A stretch of DNA of 64,000 nucleotides. Source: Eretmocerus hayati. Taxonomy: Eukaryota > Arthropoda > Insecta > Hymenoptera > Aphelinidae. Both the position numbers and the translations under genes were made by a program. This document shows, piece after piece, positions 1 to 13,160 of the stretch. Where the stretch lies: the NCBI GenBank assembly GCA_029851415.1, contig CM056744.1, positions 115,321,838 to 115,385,837 on the forward strand, read 5' to 3'. Below the pieces are notes generated by a model that did no database searches, had not been told where the DNA came from, and worked only from the letters and a program-made list of their open reading frames with translations. Within the stretch, counting starts at the first letter, position 1, and every line of letters starts with the position of its first letter.

Positions 1-116
1 CTGAGTTGGCTCGAGTATGGTTACTTGATTTCATCAGAGTTAGTTTCACATACGGAATCTTTCACGAACAATAGACCATGTAGGTTCTCAGTAAAACAGC
101 AATATTTTTTATATAA

Positions 117-1066
117 GTTAAGTGTACCCAACTTACCCCCATAGGTCGATCCCAACAATTGGCTCTCATTGGCCTTCCCACAAATTTTTTCACGTTTGTT
201 ATCTTGAAATATGAGAAAATGGACGGTCTAACTCGATTTCGAATCATTTCTGCGTTACCCAGGATATTTAAGTAACTATTCCATCTTTCGTATTTGCACA
301 ATTGAAGGATCAGTAAGGAAATCGCGCTGAGTAAAACCGGTGCCAAATTATTCGAGTCTGACCAATCTAAAAGGACCTTAGCGCATTTAATTTCTTTCCC
401 CAAGACCTTCAGAATCCGCTCTTTGGAATTGCGAAACTCTGATTGGAGTCATTTTATAAGCGAAACACGGAGATGATTTGCAAAACGAGATGGTCAACAT
501 CGGATTGTACCCAACATGCCCCCATATGGTCATCTCGAAAGGGGGTGCAGTATGACTTTTCTTATCACTCAGAATATGTTCATCGCGTCAAAATGATTCG
601 AAAACAGTATTTTGGACCGGCGAAGAGCTCCAAAAGTGGTTACACGGTGCTAAAAACGGATAAAAACGATTCATTGCCAATTTTCATCGTTTTTAGCAGG
701 GGAAAATAAATACAGCTCAGCTCCGGATGATCGTCAATATTGGACGCAACTCAGCTCATTTTTTGGAAGGTTTTAAAACGAGCTCTAGGATGAGTTCGAT
801 ACTTTGGAAAATGTTCAAGGCAATCAGAGTTGTTGAGATAATGGCTCTTGGGAGCAAAATGGGTACACCCTCCAGTGAACCCTATAAATCATCCGTTGGA
901 AAAATTGAAATAGCTTGGTCCTAGCCAATCGAAATTAATTGTTCTTTGGCTCATTTTGAAAGTTCGAGAACAAGTTTCAAAATGGGCTCGAACACGTTGG
1001 AAACTGTTGAGACAACCCAGAATTGTTAAGAAAATAGCTTAACGGGCGCAAACTGGGTACACTTAC
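117..1066. repeat. Degenerate dispersed repeat, family A, copy 1
   Basis: The copy opens with a degenerate TGTACCCAACTTACCCCCAT near 117 and closes with AAACTGGGTACACTTACC near 1066. The core motif recurs inside at 507-530 and again, reversed, near 866. Phrases such as TCAGCTCATTTT...AAGG and GTTGAGATAA recur in the other copies. Short ORFs in it differ between copies and show no domain, so I read it as non-coding. It is probably an old non-autonomous DNA element, but its superfamily is unknown. Confidence 0.6.
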
Positions 1067-2050
1067 CTTACATACTTCGTCGTGCGTTGCAAAAGAGAAT
1101 CTTGATGATCATAGAAATATCTATCGATTTATTATGTGTTTCAAATTTTTTTAAAAATCTTTTTGAACGGCCGTGATCAACGTTGAAAATCCGAAAAATC
1201 CTTCTCTAACCAATCATCCACAACTTTGACTGGAGCAATCTAATCACGAAAATTCTCACAGGTTGTTTTAGATCGCTTCAAAACCTACAATTTCTCTTCA
1301 TAGTCCCTTGTGTGACTTTTTCTGTCCGAATGACAAACCTGGAGAGAAAATTTTCCATGACATGGACTGCTTGTGGAGATACAGAGGTGAGCAACTGTTT
1401 CATTTCCTCTCGGCCCACTTCAATGCAAAAATGGTACAGGAAAAGTATTGCGCTACATGGTTCCGTCATACATCAGAATATAATGCTCTCAGAGTTAGTC
1501 TCGTATTGAAGGTAACATCGATTCCTCGAGTTTCACCTTAAATATAGATTGATTCCATGTTTCGTCTCTGTGGGTCACATTTTGGACAACATCTAATGAC
1601 ATACTCTGAGATATGAGACATTTTCACGTCAAAATTATATATTTTGCAATATTTTTTTTCATGCAATTTTGCATTAGAATAGAGCAAGAGTAAATGAAAT
1701 AGCTGCATGCTTCGGTATCTCGATTAGCAGCCCATGTAATACAAAGTTTCATGCAATTTCAAGATGTTTCGATGCAAACAAAGTTGCATAGAATTGTAAT
1801 CACGTCTCGCTCATAAGGTTCTCCACTCCCGAATAGTTATTTTGACCTTCGCCTGCGGCTCAGGCCCACGCTGGTGCAAAATATGCTGTTATCTCTAACC
1901 TCGTCACTTGGAGAGAAGTCATACCGAGAACTTCAGAATAAGGAAGCTGTTGATTTTGAACGATTTACAGCGTCTCATTAGAATTCTTCGATCGGATAAC
2001 TCAGATCAAATTTGTAGGTAATTGATTGGGGGAGAATTTTTTGCAAATTT
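1067..2050. other. No gene recognised
   Basis: AT-rich sequence between the first repeat copy and the last exon of the minus-strand secreted-protein gene. I see no ORF with a domain and no nearby minus-strand poly(A) signal; the closest TTTATT on the plus strand is near 1130. The stretch may include the 3' UTR of that gene. Confidence 0.5.
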
Positions 2051-4088
2051 TTAGCGTTGATTACGGTTATTTAGAATGCATGTAAGAATCTTTGGAATAA
2101 GTACATAAATCGATAAACTCTTGTGACCTTCACGAACATTCCTTCGAAATTCTCGTGCGACGAAGTTTACTCGGGAACAAGGTGAACTGCAATGGCTCGT
2201 GACGGTCAGTGACCACTTGAAATTTGTCGTCTCACTCGTACTATGACCCACTGGGTACGAAAGAGGGGAAAGATCTCGAACAGCCACAGACAGCCACCCT
2301 ATTTCAGTTAACCTTGTTGCCGAATGTATATTGTAAAAATATCACTGTTATAGTGAGACCCCAGATGATCATTAGTGAAAGCTACTGTAAATAGTGCAGT
2401 CGTGTGGGATGTGTGTAATGATTAATTATGCCATCAGATCAGGAAATTGCAATCGTGACTAACGAGAAAGACGTAACCAACGATCTGCGATTAAAAAGGC
2501 TGTAGGTTATTTGAAGCTCTTGAAAACAGTCGGGAGTTACCTACGCACTCTAATAAACCTACAAACTTGACTTACTGATCGATTGATAAATATAAAGATT
2601 AGTACTGAAATAATAGTATTCAAAATCACTTATATTCGCTTCCAAATAGACGAGAATATTAGTCTACCAATGTGCACTTTATACCTGTTTGAGCATTTAT
2701 CGAATCTATTCTCCAACTAGGTCCTGCTGGGATTCCATCAAAGAGAGATATTTTGGAATCTTCTGGTTTCCATAGATCTGTAATGGGACCTGAAATATTT
2801 CAGGGTTTTAATGCAATTCGCGGATTCTGCATCAAATCAATCATTGAATCAATTATTAGCATTGAATCATCTTCAAATACCGAGATGCATATATTTTTAA
2901 TCGATACATCTTCCTCCTCAATCCACTAAATATTCTTCGGATCTGTTTGACTGTGTTTTACGGTGCCTTAAAGGTGGTTATTATATCTTAGAAGGTCACA
3001 GCAGTCCCGATCCTCTCCCCGTCCCCAAGTCCGAAATTGCCACATTTTGTAATTTCCTGCCCCCTCTGAGGTACGGATGTTTTTTGTGGAGGCCCCCTCT
3101 GAACACAAAATTATACTGATTCATTCACTAAAATATTCAAAACGAACGGATAAGCAAGGTGCCACGTCTTGTAGGTCATCATGCCAAACTGAATTTCTGA
3201 TAAGTAGTTCAGATGACACGCTTCCCTACGAATTTGGATTCCTGACTGTTGCCATTTATTAATTAGATACTTCGGGATATTTGATAACAACTTGAGTTTA
3301 TAAGGCTCCACGGATGGTTGGGAACTTCGCCAAGTTGATGTGAGCTGTGTCATGTATTAAGGTGCAAATTTCTCTTGAAAAATACGAATACTCGTGCGCA
3401 AATTGAGCTTTCAATTTCTACTCGCACACTGATGGATTATTTGTTTTTTGAGTCATGCAAATCAAATTGTGTAGCTATGCACAGTTGAGTTGTTATATGT
3501 ATGCATGTGTGCATGTATGTGCAATGGCGAGCCCAGAGGTCCAAGATTAGTGGAATACGTCAACGAACGGAAGTGATATTTCAACCTTTGAGAAAGCAGT
3601 ATGAAACATGGGAACGTTAGGATTGCCTCAGAAACTATTCACGTCAGAGTTGCGCACCAATAGACTGCGTCTGAACACAAATAGTCCACTTCCGGTAGAA
3701 CGAGACCTACTCTTCTGACAACTCATTGGCTTGTATCATGTTGAATGTTCTACTAACTTCAGATTCAATCACCGACCTTGCCTTCCATATTTTGATTGAA
3801 TGTCCGATAATAACCGGCTGTGTACTACTAGGAAAGAAGTTAAATGGAAACAACAGCTGTTGGTCTCGTGCAAACCGAGCTGAAAAACAACTAGTCAGTC
3901 TATGAGCCGTCACTTTTTTAGCTTATTTGACTGTGTGGTAATTGAAGATTACTATACTGTAAATGACCTACAGCAAAGGTTTTCAATTGTCAAAATAACT
4001 CACTGATGGGATCAAGTGTGGTTTGTGGGTCAGGTAATCCCTGAGTGGCAGTAAAAATGCTGATCACTAGGAACAACGCTTGCTCCAT
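2051..4088 (-). CDS. Small secreted protein, three exons (129 aa), GPSW family
   Basis: Proposed exons on the minus strand are 4088-4004, 2789-2685 and 2250-2051. Exon 1 starts MEQALFLVISIFTATQG, a clear signal peptide, and ends at a GTGAGT donor in phase 1. Exon 2 follows AATATTTCAG, reads in phase 1, carries FDGIPAGPSW and ends at GTATAA. Exon 3 follows a pyrimidine-rich CCCAG, carries CSSPCSRV and runs to TAA. The exons sum to 390 nt, an exact multiple of three. Exon 2 resembles exon 2 of the plus-strand gene at 21.3 kb (GLHPGPSW and the same phases), so I treat the two as paralogues. An initiator-like TCAGTC lies upstream near 4160, and a hairpin element sits about 160 bp upstream of the ATG. 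Function is unknown; extracellular secretion is inferred. Exon 3 is the least certain part. Confidence 0.55.
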
Positions 4089-4247
4089 TCCTGAAAACGA
4101 TTCCGACAAAAAAGAATGAATATCATAATCCACCAAAAAGACTGTATGGAGAACATTGACTGATCCAACATTGCAGGATTTTAATTAGAATATTCAATCG
4201 TCGATTTTCCTTAGCTGACTCAATTTGATAGCTAAAAAGCTATCAAC

Positions 4248-4577
4248 ACTCACAAGGAGAGGTGCAACCTTGCCAAACGCGAATCTTGATGAAACTCTGA
4301 AAATGATCTTGTTTTGGTGAAAAATGAAGGTATCTCAAAGGATTCAATCCCATAGGCCCCCTATCGTGAGATATAGCCGTGGAGGTTAGCATTGGCCATA
4401 TGTTGAAAAATCGTATATATAAATATACTAACAATGCTGATCTCCATAGCTGTAGCCCAAGATCGGAGGCTCTTGGGATTGAATCCTTGGAGATACTTTC
4501 ATTTTGCACCAAAAAGGATCATTCCCAAAGTTCGGGACGAATCCAGGATCCGGGCGGTTGAATTTCTCCTTGTTAGT
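4248..4577. mobile_element. Hairpin MITE, ~330 bp
   Basis: Two arms of about 150 bp (4248-4400 and 4432-4577) are inverted copies of each other around a short AT-rich loop. The ends read ACTCACAAGGAGA on the left and TCTCCTTGTTAGT on the right. Both arms hold the phrase GGATTCAATCCC in opposite senses. There is no transposase ORF and no clear target duplication. It lies in the likely promoter region of the minus-strand secreted-protein gene that starts at 4088. Confidence 0.8.
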
Positions 4578-6740
4578 TTGAATCGACTTGAGAAAACAAT
4601 AGACACGTCAGAATTTACTCACCTTTACTGTAGATCGGGAAACGATATCGAATTGTAGCGAATTTTCCGTAATTGCTTTGCCACAATGGATTATGATTAA
4701 AGGCGTAGGATCCGAATCAAAGTACGCATTAAGTAATGAGTCGAGTCTTTGGCCGAATACCAATTACACTTTGCAGTTCACAATTTAGGAACTCCAGGTA
4801 TCAACTGTATGCGGCTCTTTCGATACGATACTTGGGGACTCAAAATGTGGAACGAATTCACTTGGGTAAACCCCAATATCCCAAAAAATGTACGTATATT
4901 AAAAATTCATGATAATGCGTCATATATTCAGTGGCGTCAAACAAACTTATCTTGCGTATCAATTCAAGTTTCTGATTCTATAAAACGATCGTGAGGTGCG
5001 AAATATGGCTCGCAATGTAATTCCTCGGTGTTAATTGATATTCTGACCGACGTAAGGAATTCTCCACCCGTCATCATTGTTTAGATAACTATATTACCAT
5101 TGATGATACTATTGAATCTTCTGCAAACAAAAATTTTTCCCGAAGAAGAGATTGGGTGATGGGTCTCTATCATGTTTTAGATTAGGAATTTTTCCCTAAC
5201 CTCATTCGAAAATGACCACACAACTGCTAACCAGTGGGAGAATATGTACATTACCAGACTCCTGTGATTTTTCTCCCTCTGTGAGATAGGTATGAGCGAA
5301 AGACCCTCCAAGTTCCGAATGTCGATCCTTACCATTTCAGAGATCGTGAAGAAACGACTTCTGGAGTAGCCAACAATGTCTCAATATATCAGTCAATTTT
5401 TGGATCTGTCAGTGACCAAGAAACTGCACAATATCAGAGATTAAACCTCTTGCGACATCAAAGATGAGTTCTAATTTGACAAATATAATGTTCATTCATG
5501 TGAACTGAAAATTCTCTAATTCACGAAGAATGTTGTTTATTTCCATCAGTTCAAAAATACACTCTATATCTTTGGATAAAAAATGTCAAATCAGCGAAGC
5601 AAGTTACAATAATTCAGAGCAACTTCCATTAGTCAAAGCTTCACCAACATCGGAATTATTGCTGGTGTATTGAAGATTATTCACTCCTTTTCTTGTCGCA
5701 TAACGAACTATGTAGTTCTAACTCGATTCATAACGTCTTACTTACTTCAATAATCTCTGAAAATTTCCTTCAAAGTTGTTCTAGTCCAATCTAGCGACAC
5801 ATCGAATCTCTAAAAGGTAGGGAAACGATTTGCTAACCTCACAAAGTCGTTACCCCATATTCATCATACAAACAAGGACCTAACAAGACACATCATCCTC
5901 TGAGCTCCACAGCACCTTCAGAAAATATCATTCCAGCAATTGCCGCATCAACCCCGCTGATCAAGCTCTCCTCACAAACACAAAGATAGAGCACATTCTA
6001 CACACACAGACCATCCTGAGAGTAGGATATTACATGCGGGACCAGCCATCGCACCGTTGGTGCTTCATCAGAGCTTCAAGCTTTCATCGCGTCCCATCCA
6101 ATTTGCCGACGCTCTAATGCGACCCGAATGAATGGGATACTGTGGCAAACGTAAAGTCTACGTATAGTCGTCCATCCTATACTTATACATCTATATATGT
6201 TTCTATAGGCCAACCTTATGTGAGAGCCAGCCATGAAACACGACCACCTCTTTTGCATAAGGGATTTTCCATCTCGCAGCCGAATTTCAACCATCTGCTC
6301 TTGCGTATACCAGCTTTTGGTGATGTACATGCCTGGATGGTAAAGGGAAGTAGAGCACCTTGATGTGCTTACAGGGAAAATTGAGGGATGAGATGTGGTC
6401 TTGGTTAGGTGTAACAAGGTTTGAGCGCTTGTTTTTAGGTAGAAGCGTCCTTTCTAGGGCAATTGGGTGAGATGAGCTTTTTGGTCAAGATTAATGAAGT
6501 CTTTGGTTTTGTGTTCATTCTCGTCGATTGGTAAGTTTTGAGTAAAATTGGAAGGGAGGAGAATTGTGCTACTATCGCGGCTGCTATAGATGCCCAATGA
6601 GTATTCGATGGTGGACATGTACAGGTTCTAATTTCATGAACGCAACCATTAGCGAGACTTGATTGGCTACCTCTTGCTATCTTAATCCCGTACTTTACCG
6701 AATATTTCATCCATACAAAATTATCACTCTTGTTTTATTT
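4578..6740. other. No gene recognised
   Basis: AT-rich sequence. Short ORFs exist on both strands around 6.1-6.7 kb but overlap each other, lack domains and have no convincing splice sites. Nothing else is supported. Confidence 0.5.
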
Positions 6741-6779
6741 CTTCGGTTTCTCATTAGAAACCTGATGGTATTCTGTGAG

Positions 6780-7145
6780 TACTGAGGGTGACATCTCTAG
6801 TATTCATGAAGCACTCAGTTTCTACGGTACTCGAGCAGTACTTGCACGGTACTTCCACGGTATTTCGGCAGTATCTTGGCAGTACTTCTTGTCGGGTCAA
6901 TACCGCATCGAGATATGGATGTATTAACTAGTCAGTTTAGTAGTCTAAGAGAACTCGAGTACTCAATAGGTACCTCCGTAAAATTTCAGGACCTTCGCAG
7001 TACTTCGTGGTACTCTATTATACTTAGGTGAAACGCGTGTAACTCTCCTGTGCCACAATAACACTACATGACTTTTCTGACACTCGAGAAATGTATGAGT
7101 GGTACTTTCGCGGTACTTCGGTGGTATCTTGCTAGTCTACTTTCA
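6780..7145. repeat. Degenerate GGTACTTT/CGCGGTACTT array, left block
   Basis: Dense short direct repeats built on CGGTACTTCGGCAGTATCTT-like phrases (near 6840-6890 and 7095-7130). The same units continue at 8440-10060, so one array appears to be split by the sequence between 7150 and 8440. There is no coding signal. Confidence 0.7.
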
Positions 7146-7236
7146 GAAGTTTATCAGTATTGTACCAAATCTTGGATGTCATTTATATAAATCGGAAGCC
7201 CCAGAATATCTCAGTACCTCATAAATACCTCCGTGG

Positions 7237-7450
7237 TAAGAGTAGTGTCGGCTCAGTCGGTAGCGTGCCAGCTCCGGAAATCACACTTCTCGAGAATCTC
7301 GAGAGGTCGTGGGTTCGATTCCCGGCCGAATCACTCGGAAATTTCTTTACGTTTTCATGCTGGTAAGAATTCTCGGCACAGCTCGTGTGCTTTAGGATGG
7401 CAATTTCCCCTGGGATCATCCTTCACAGAAATCCTGAATTTTTTTTATTC
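7237..7450 (+). mobile_element. tRNA-derived SINE
   Basis: The head carries an A-box-like GGCTCAGTCGGTAGCGTG (7248-7265) and a perfect B box inside GGGTTCGATTCCCGG (7311-7325), at the spacing of an internal Pol III promoter. The left part is related to tRNA but cannot fold as a normal tRNA, because the anticodon region is enlarged. An unrelated body follows and ends in a T-rich tail near 7440. It is inserted into or beside the GGTACTT array. A degenerate tRNA pseudogene is the alternative. Confidence 0.75.
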
Positions 7451-8439
7451 CATGAAGTCCGACTGGTGGGCCTTGGGTAAGAACGAAGCAGGGGGAGAGT
7501 GTATCGTAGGAAGTATTTGAACCGACCTGACATGCGTTTCTCATTGCACGGGGGAGGTATGGAGAATGACGGCCTTACCGGGATTGGATCCGGAGTCTCA
7601 ACTAGTCATGGCTTTGCAAATCATGACGGGGCTCTCTCCGGGCCGTTCAAGGGCACATCTGAACCGATGGCTTACTATACACTGTAAAGAATATTTGTGG
7701 GAAAACACAGCACCGTGCTGGTCGGTTTTTGATCCAGGCCCGAACAGTGGGATCTCACAACACGGTGTAGGGAAATCACATCGCTGGGTGGAGGGTGCTC
7801 TGAAGATGATGTTTACATACACCTAACCTACTAGAGTCACCGTGTGAACACTGCACTTCCAGCTCGTTATGCATGTCGATGAAGACGAGGGTGGTATCTA
7901 GGATTCACAATAAACAACAGTTGCACTTATACGATAGCTTATATCAGCTTAGATTGATGACGGCCAGCATGAATATTACATGGAAATGTCTCGCTCACTC
8001 GTGCAAGTATGAACGTATTCATGCGCCATTTGTAGCAAAAAAACACAGAAATCATTGTGCACCCACAACTCGGTGCATGGGGAGTCCTTGTCTCAAGCTA
8101 TTCGACCCTGGATAAAAACCCGAGCCCGTACGAACACTGTGAGTTGATGACAAAGCCTGTGATCTTACAACTCCGTAGGAGATTCACAGTGGCCAATATT
8201 GGGCTTTCACACCCTTGAACTGTGAATTTAAATAGGTATTTTCTACAGTGATGAGACAGAGAATGACCGCCTTACCGTTACTGGAGAGGAGCATCGCTTG
8301 GATACTACTCCTAGGTCACTCCGGGGTAGCTGGGACCCATAAATAAAGGAAAAATACGAGCGTGATCCTTCCCACCAAGGTGGAAGAGGGGTCCGCCGTG
8401 CTAGGCCGAAAAGGCTGCAAGCTGATCTCGAAAAAAAAC
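7451..8439. other. Spacer inside the array with internal repeats
   Basis: No gene is supported. Two imperfect direct copies of a phrase GAGAATGACGGCCTTACCG lie near 7561 and 8257. Nearby phrases about CAACAC..GTGTAGG and ACAACTCCGTAGGAG also look related. The block may be a duplicated unit of some 700 bp carried with the array. An ORF at 7566-7826 has a faint resemblance to LINE C-terminal sequence but is too weak to call. Confidence 0.4.
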
Positions 8440-10060
8440 ATTGGTAATATTCCGACAATACTCTGACAGTATTTCAGGATATTCTCAGTACTTTGTGATA
8501 CTCTATTACACATGCGTGTCATTTTCTTATATCGTAGCTGCACATGATTGGTCACTTAGGAAGTTCTTGAGTGGTACTTTCGCGGTACTTCAAGAGTACT
8601 TGACCGATATTTTTTTAGATTCAGCAGTACTATACAGAGGCTCGGGTCAAATCAGTTTAGCCTCCACAGCTGGAATTTATAAACATGATCCGGAGTTAGG
8701 ATAAGCTAATCACAATCGCCATTCCTGATAGCTACGCAAACTCGCCACGCCGATTGAGACTTTGTTTCTCCGTCAGAACTCTACCAGCATGCATTAAAAA
8801 AAAACACTTCACCCATGTGGCACTCAACAAATACTTCTGCGGCACTTGCGCGGTACTTTCACGGTATCTTGTCAGTACTTTCGTGACAGTCCGTCAGTAC
8901 TACATCGAGGCAAGGGTGTTATGTTGGTATTTCAATATTCTCAGAGTGCTTTACTATCTAATAAGTACTGTAGCACTTTGGCGGAATATGCTCACTGGGT
9001 CAAAATCCTTCAAATGTACTTTGAAAGAACGATTAGCTCATGCGGCACCCACCAAGTACCTTTGCGGTACCTTTGCGGTACTCTTGCGGTACTTTCGCGG
9101 TCATTCCTCGGTAACATGCTAATCTTTTTGTAGCATCCCGCCTGCACTACATCGAGGTATAGATGTTATATTAGTAGTTCAATATCCTTACTTCAGCATC
9201 TAATAAATATGTACTTCTGTAGTAATTCAGGACCTGTCCAAGACCTTGATGAAGTACTCTCAGCTTTGTCAAATGTCGGTAATTCCCCCCCGCCTCCATA
9301 GCACATGACGCATCTGGTACTCAAGAAGTATTTGAGTGGTTCTTTCTTAGGACTTTAGAGGTATCTTGCTAGTATTTTTCCGCAGTTCATCAGTACTAGA
9401 TCGATCTTGGTCTTCTCTGATGCTGTTGCAGCGTCCCAGAATACTTCAATACCTAACGGAATCATCTTCAGCATTAAATTGGAACTTTGTCTCTTTGTCA
9501 AAAGCCCATTAGCATGATTTTGATGAGTGATTGACTCATGCGGCACTCGAGAAGTACTTTAGCGGTACCGTCAAGGTAGTTCCACGGTATCTCGCCAGGA
9601 TTTTTGTGGTGGTCCGTTAGTACCTATTAGGTACTTCCATAGTATTCCATGACCTGTCTACGGATTTGTGGTCGCACATGACCATTCTGATACTCAGGGA
9701 TAATTCGAAAGGTACTTTCACGGTACTTTCACGGCGTCTTGATAGTGTTTCCTCGCAAATAACCAGAATACCAAATAGGAACTCGATCGCCATCTGCGCA
9801 GTTCCAGCGCCTCAAAATACTTCAGTACTTAAGGGGTACATTTGTTAACTTAGTGACTGTGTTAGAACTTCATCAGTATGTTTTTAAAGAGCACTCGACT
9901 CATGCGGCACTCGAGAAGTACTTTCGCGATGCTTTCGCGGAACTTTTAAGGTACTTTAGCGGTACCTCGACCCATGCGGCCTTCGAGAGGTACTTCTGCA
10001 GTACTTTCACGATGCTTCGACGGTCCCTTGACAGTACTTGTTCCGCAATTCTGGCAGTAT
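8440..10060. repeat. Degenerate tandem array, right block
   Basis: At least eight related units, recognisable by CATGCGGCACTCGAGAAGTA followed by runs of CTTTCGCGGTACTTTC-like words. Landmarks are near 8545, 8820, 9035, 9310, 9535, 9690, 9897 and 9967. Spacing varies from about 75 to 280 bp, so this is an old, eroded satellite with higher-order units (TACATCGAGG recurs at 8901 and 9148). The ORFs seen in it come from the repeat composition. Confidence 0.75.
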
Positions 10061-13000
10061 CGAGGCTTGGATCTTATCTGTGCCGTTTCTTAGTCCTTGG
10101 GTACCCCAGTAAGTAACAATGAGCAATGCTTGGTGGGGTATGGAAATAATGCGCACAGAGCTGGGATTCCCAGTCATTATCCCGAGATCAGAGTCAACGG
10201 TTTCGCGGCGCTGCAATCGCGATGCCGAGGCATTAACAATCGCAGTGCTCCTCCCACCGATCTGATCTCGGATTAATGACTATGAATCCGAAACACTCAT
10301 TAACTGGGATGTTTATTTATTCATAAGACGAGAACGGATCGGTTCACCCATCCGTCACTGCACAGTCGTATTACCCTCATTACCAATGACCTATCAGTCA
10401 ACGATCTGTCCTGGTGGGAATGACTACCAAAAAGTGTTAGCCAGCTCCCGGTCTGTATGTATTTTGGGTCCCGGTGATTTCCAACTCCGTTTTCAACCGT
10501 ATTTTGCACGGTAATTGTTTGAAGTATGCTGCATAGTTGTCCAAATGGATGCAGAGGTTTTTGAGATATTAACGAGTTCCTCATAGGTTATACCGCTACT
10601 CTTATACTGTAGTGTTAGGCTTAGTGCTCGTGATATCAATCATCTCATGCGAATCATTATGCACGTTCTCATTTCAATCTCGATTTTACGGCAAAAATTT
10701 GCGGTTCGTGTTGCGAATAATAGAAAACACAACCAAAATATGTATTGGAGTACGGCCCCAAAGAACGCAATTCTAGACTCTGCAATCTCGAAACATCTCT
10801 TAACATCTATCTGTTGTGTACAAATGTCGGTTCTTGTAATGCTCTCTACTCTTTGCGATATTACCCAAAAATATTTCTTGCTAGGAAATCAAGGCCCTGG
10901 TCAAGTTTGGAGAAGAGTGTCTTGGACATCGCAACATAATCTCTGCTCAATCAGCATCATGATATATGCCTCAGATCAATCAAATTGAGTGGCGCACGGT
11001 GCTTCGCATTAAATACCCGATGCCTTGAATACCAAATTTCACTACAACATAAATAACGATCGAATCGAAGAGTAAGTAGTATTTTATCAAATTGGGCTGA
11101 TTAATATCTCTGAAACTTCATGCATTAGAGTTTTGCACCCATTTGCACAATTGTTCAGCGTATTTCGACCTATCTACACGTATCTACGTATGATGAGAAA
11201 TGGCTAGGTACCAGAATACATGAATTTAGTGCGGGGCGCCTTCACTGGATTTATTCAAACTTCAATATAAACTCTTTAGAGCTCCCATTACGTAGAGTCT
11301 GGAAATACATTGTGCTATTCAAGATCCTTACTGTTCAACTGTCCGCCCAGCTCAGACATCAGATTTATCAAAATCACAGCAAACAGAGAAAACAATCCAA
11401 ATATGACGGATGATACACCCATAACGAAGAAAGAAAATTTGTAACCATTGAACCAGACTCCTCACACCCGACCGGCACGTCATTTCTTTTCACTCACTTC
11501 TCTATCCCCAAGTACCTAATTAAAGATGTCTCACGTTGATCCATCGATGTATATTTGAGTATCCAAAAAACTAGCGGTTGGATCGATGCACCAAGGAAAT
11601 ATGACTCTCAGAACCCTTGAAAGCTGCCTAGCTAATACTTGCACCGGAATGCGAAGACCTGCGTGTCTCTGTATGGTATTTTGGTATCTTCCGGATTTCG
11701 ATGTCAAGGCATGAACTGATGTATCAGTGTATGTATGTTTATGCCTTGAGTTGAGAGTAACTTGAAGCGGGAGGCATCAATTTTCGACGCATATGTAATG
11801 CACCCTTTCTCAGCCTGTCTCTCACGGGATCGAGTGAAGGTACGATATGTGCAAAGGCGTGAAGACGAGATCAGAGAGTGTGTCGTGTCAAGCGACAAGA
11901 GGTGCATCGCGAGATGATTGAGTTGACAGCTCGATTATCTGGGTAAACTTACACGGAGCAAATATTTGGCCCACTCGACAGTGTGCAAGTATGGGAGGCT
12001 TGGATTGATCGTAAATTGCACTGGATTTTTGCATGGATTTTCAAGATAATCGTTTTTTACGGGTAATTCTACTGGTGACAATGTATTAGCATTCGAAGGT
12101 TGATTTCATAAAAACTGAGAATAGTATTCTTCATCTCATCTCAGTGTCAAGTTTCATTTGCTTGTGTTTGCTGATTGATGTCATTCTTGATAAAAATCGA
12201 TTGGTTACCTTTGTCCGAGAGTCATTATTCAAAAATTGGAGTCGAGTGGTGAATTTTCAATGTTGTTGAACAAATCAAATCAAGGGATTGATCGAAGTCG
12301 AGTTCCACATATCCTTACCCACAGCCAATGTTTTGCTCATGACAGGTTCTACATCCTCAATGACTGTTTCGGTCACATAATAGCCCACAAAATCTTGATT
12401 ATCGTGCTTGTGACTCTATATCAATATACCAGTTTCCCATGACAACAGTTCAGCTACTAAATTTACACCCATCATCCATCTGTCTTGGAGAATTCATTTT
12501 TTTTTCATTTGTTGAATTTTTTTTCAGAGTGATATAACTAATTGTCTGTCACTCAGATGCAGCCATTTTTCTTCATTTCCGTTCAGCTTGCGGCAACTCC
12601 TTGATCTGCTGTTCTTCTATATCCAGATGTTGCTCCCTGAGTTGGTGTGCGATCTTCCATCAATCACTACTTTTATTGATGATCTTGCAAAGCACCCACT
12701 ATGGGTCCAAGAATTCGTAGAATTCATTGTTCATTAGCTGTGAATCCCAGGAATTCATTTGTAATGAAAAAATCATAGCCATTCAAAATACAATGGAGGA
12801 ATGAAGGATATAATGTGATGTGCAAAATTACTCGATCATGGAATTCCAATCGTTCTGCGATCAAAATCCCGAGGATATTTCAAATTATCCGCGGTAGCAT
12901 TCCAACGGATAATGCTTGAACGAATAATCTCACCAGTTCAGCATTATTCACATTTTTCTTGATAACTAATTGGATAGTGGATAAATTCTAGAGCGATTAG

Positions 13001-13140
13001 TGAATTTAATTATTCAACAAAAGATTACGGTATGGCAAACACATGAGTCGAATACAAACACAGATATAGGTAGCTTTTATTTGTCAAATGACAGAATTAT
13101 AAGTTGATGTGAATGTAAAAAAGAAATATCAGGGAAAAGA
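10061..13140. other. No gene recognised
   Basis: AT-rich, single-copy-looking sequence. ORFs up to 113 codons (10647-10988) have no domain, no signal peptide and no consistent splice signals. I could not support any gene here. Confidence 0.5.
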
Positions 13141-13160
13141 TTTTATCATGGTGCACAGTG

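Noticed and set aside
7566..7826. LINE ORF2 fragment
   Set aside because: A short MALQIMTG-like phrase recalls LINE C-termini, but no cysteine/histidine pattern follows and the frame does not continue.
10007..10320. Additional tRNA gene or SINE
   Set aside because: Short palindromic words are present but no B-box sequence; only the element at 7.24 kb has both internal promoter boxes.
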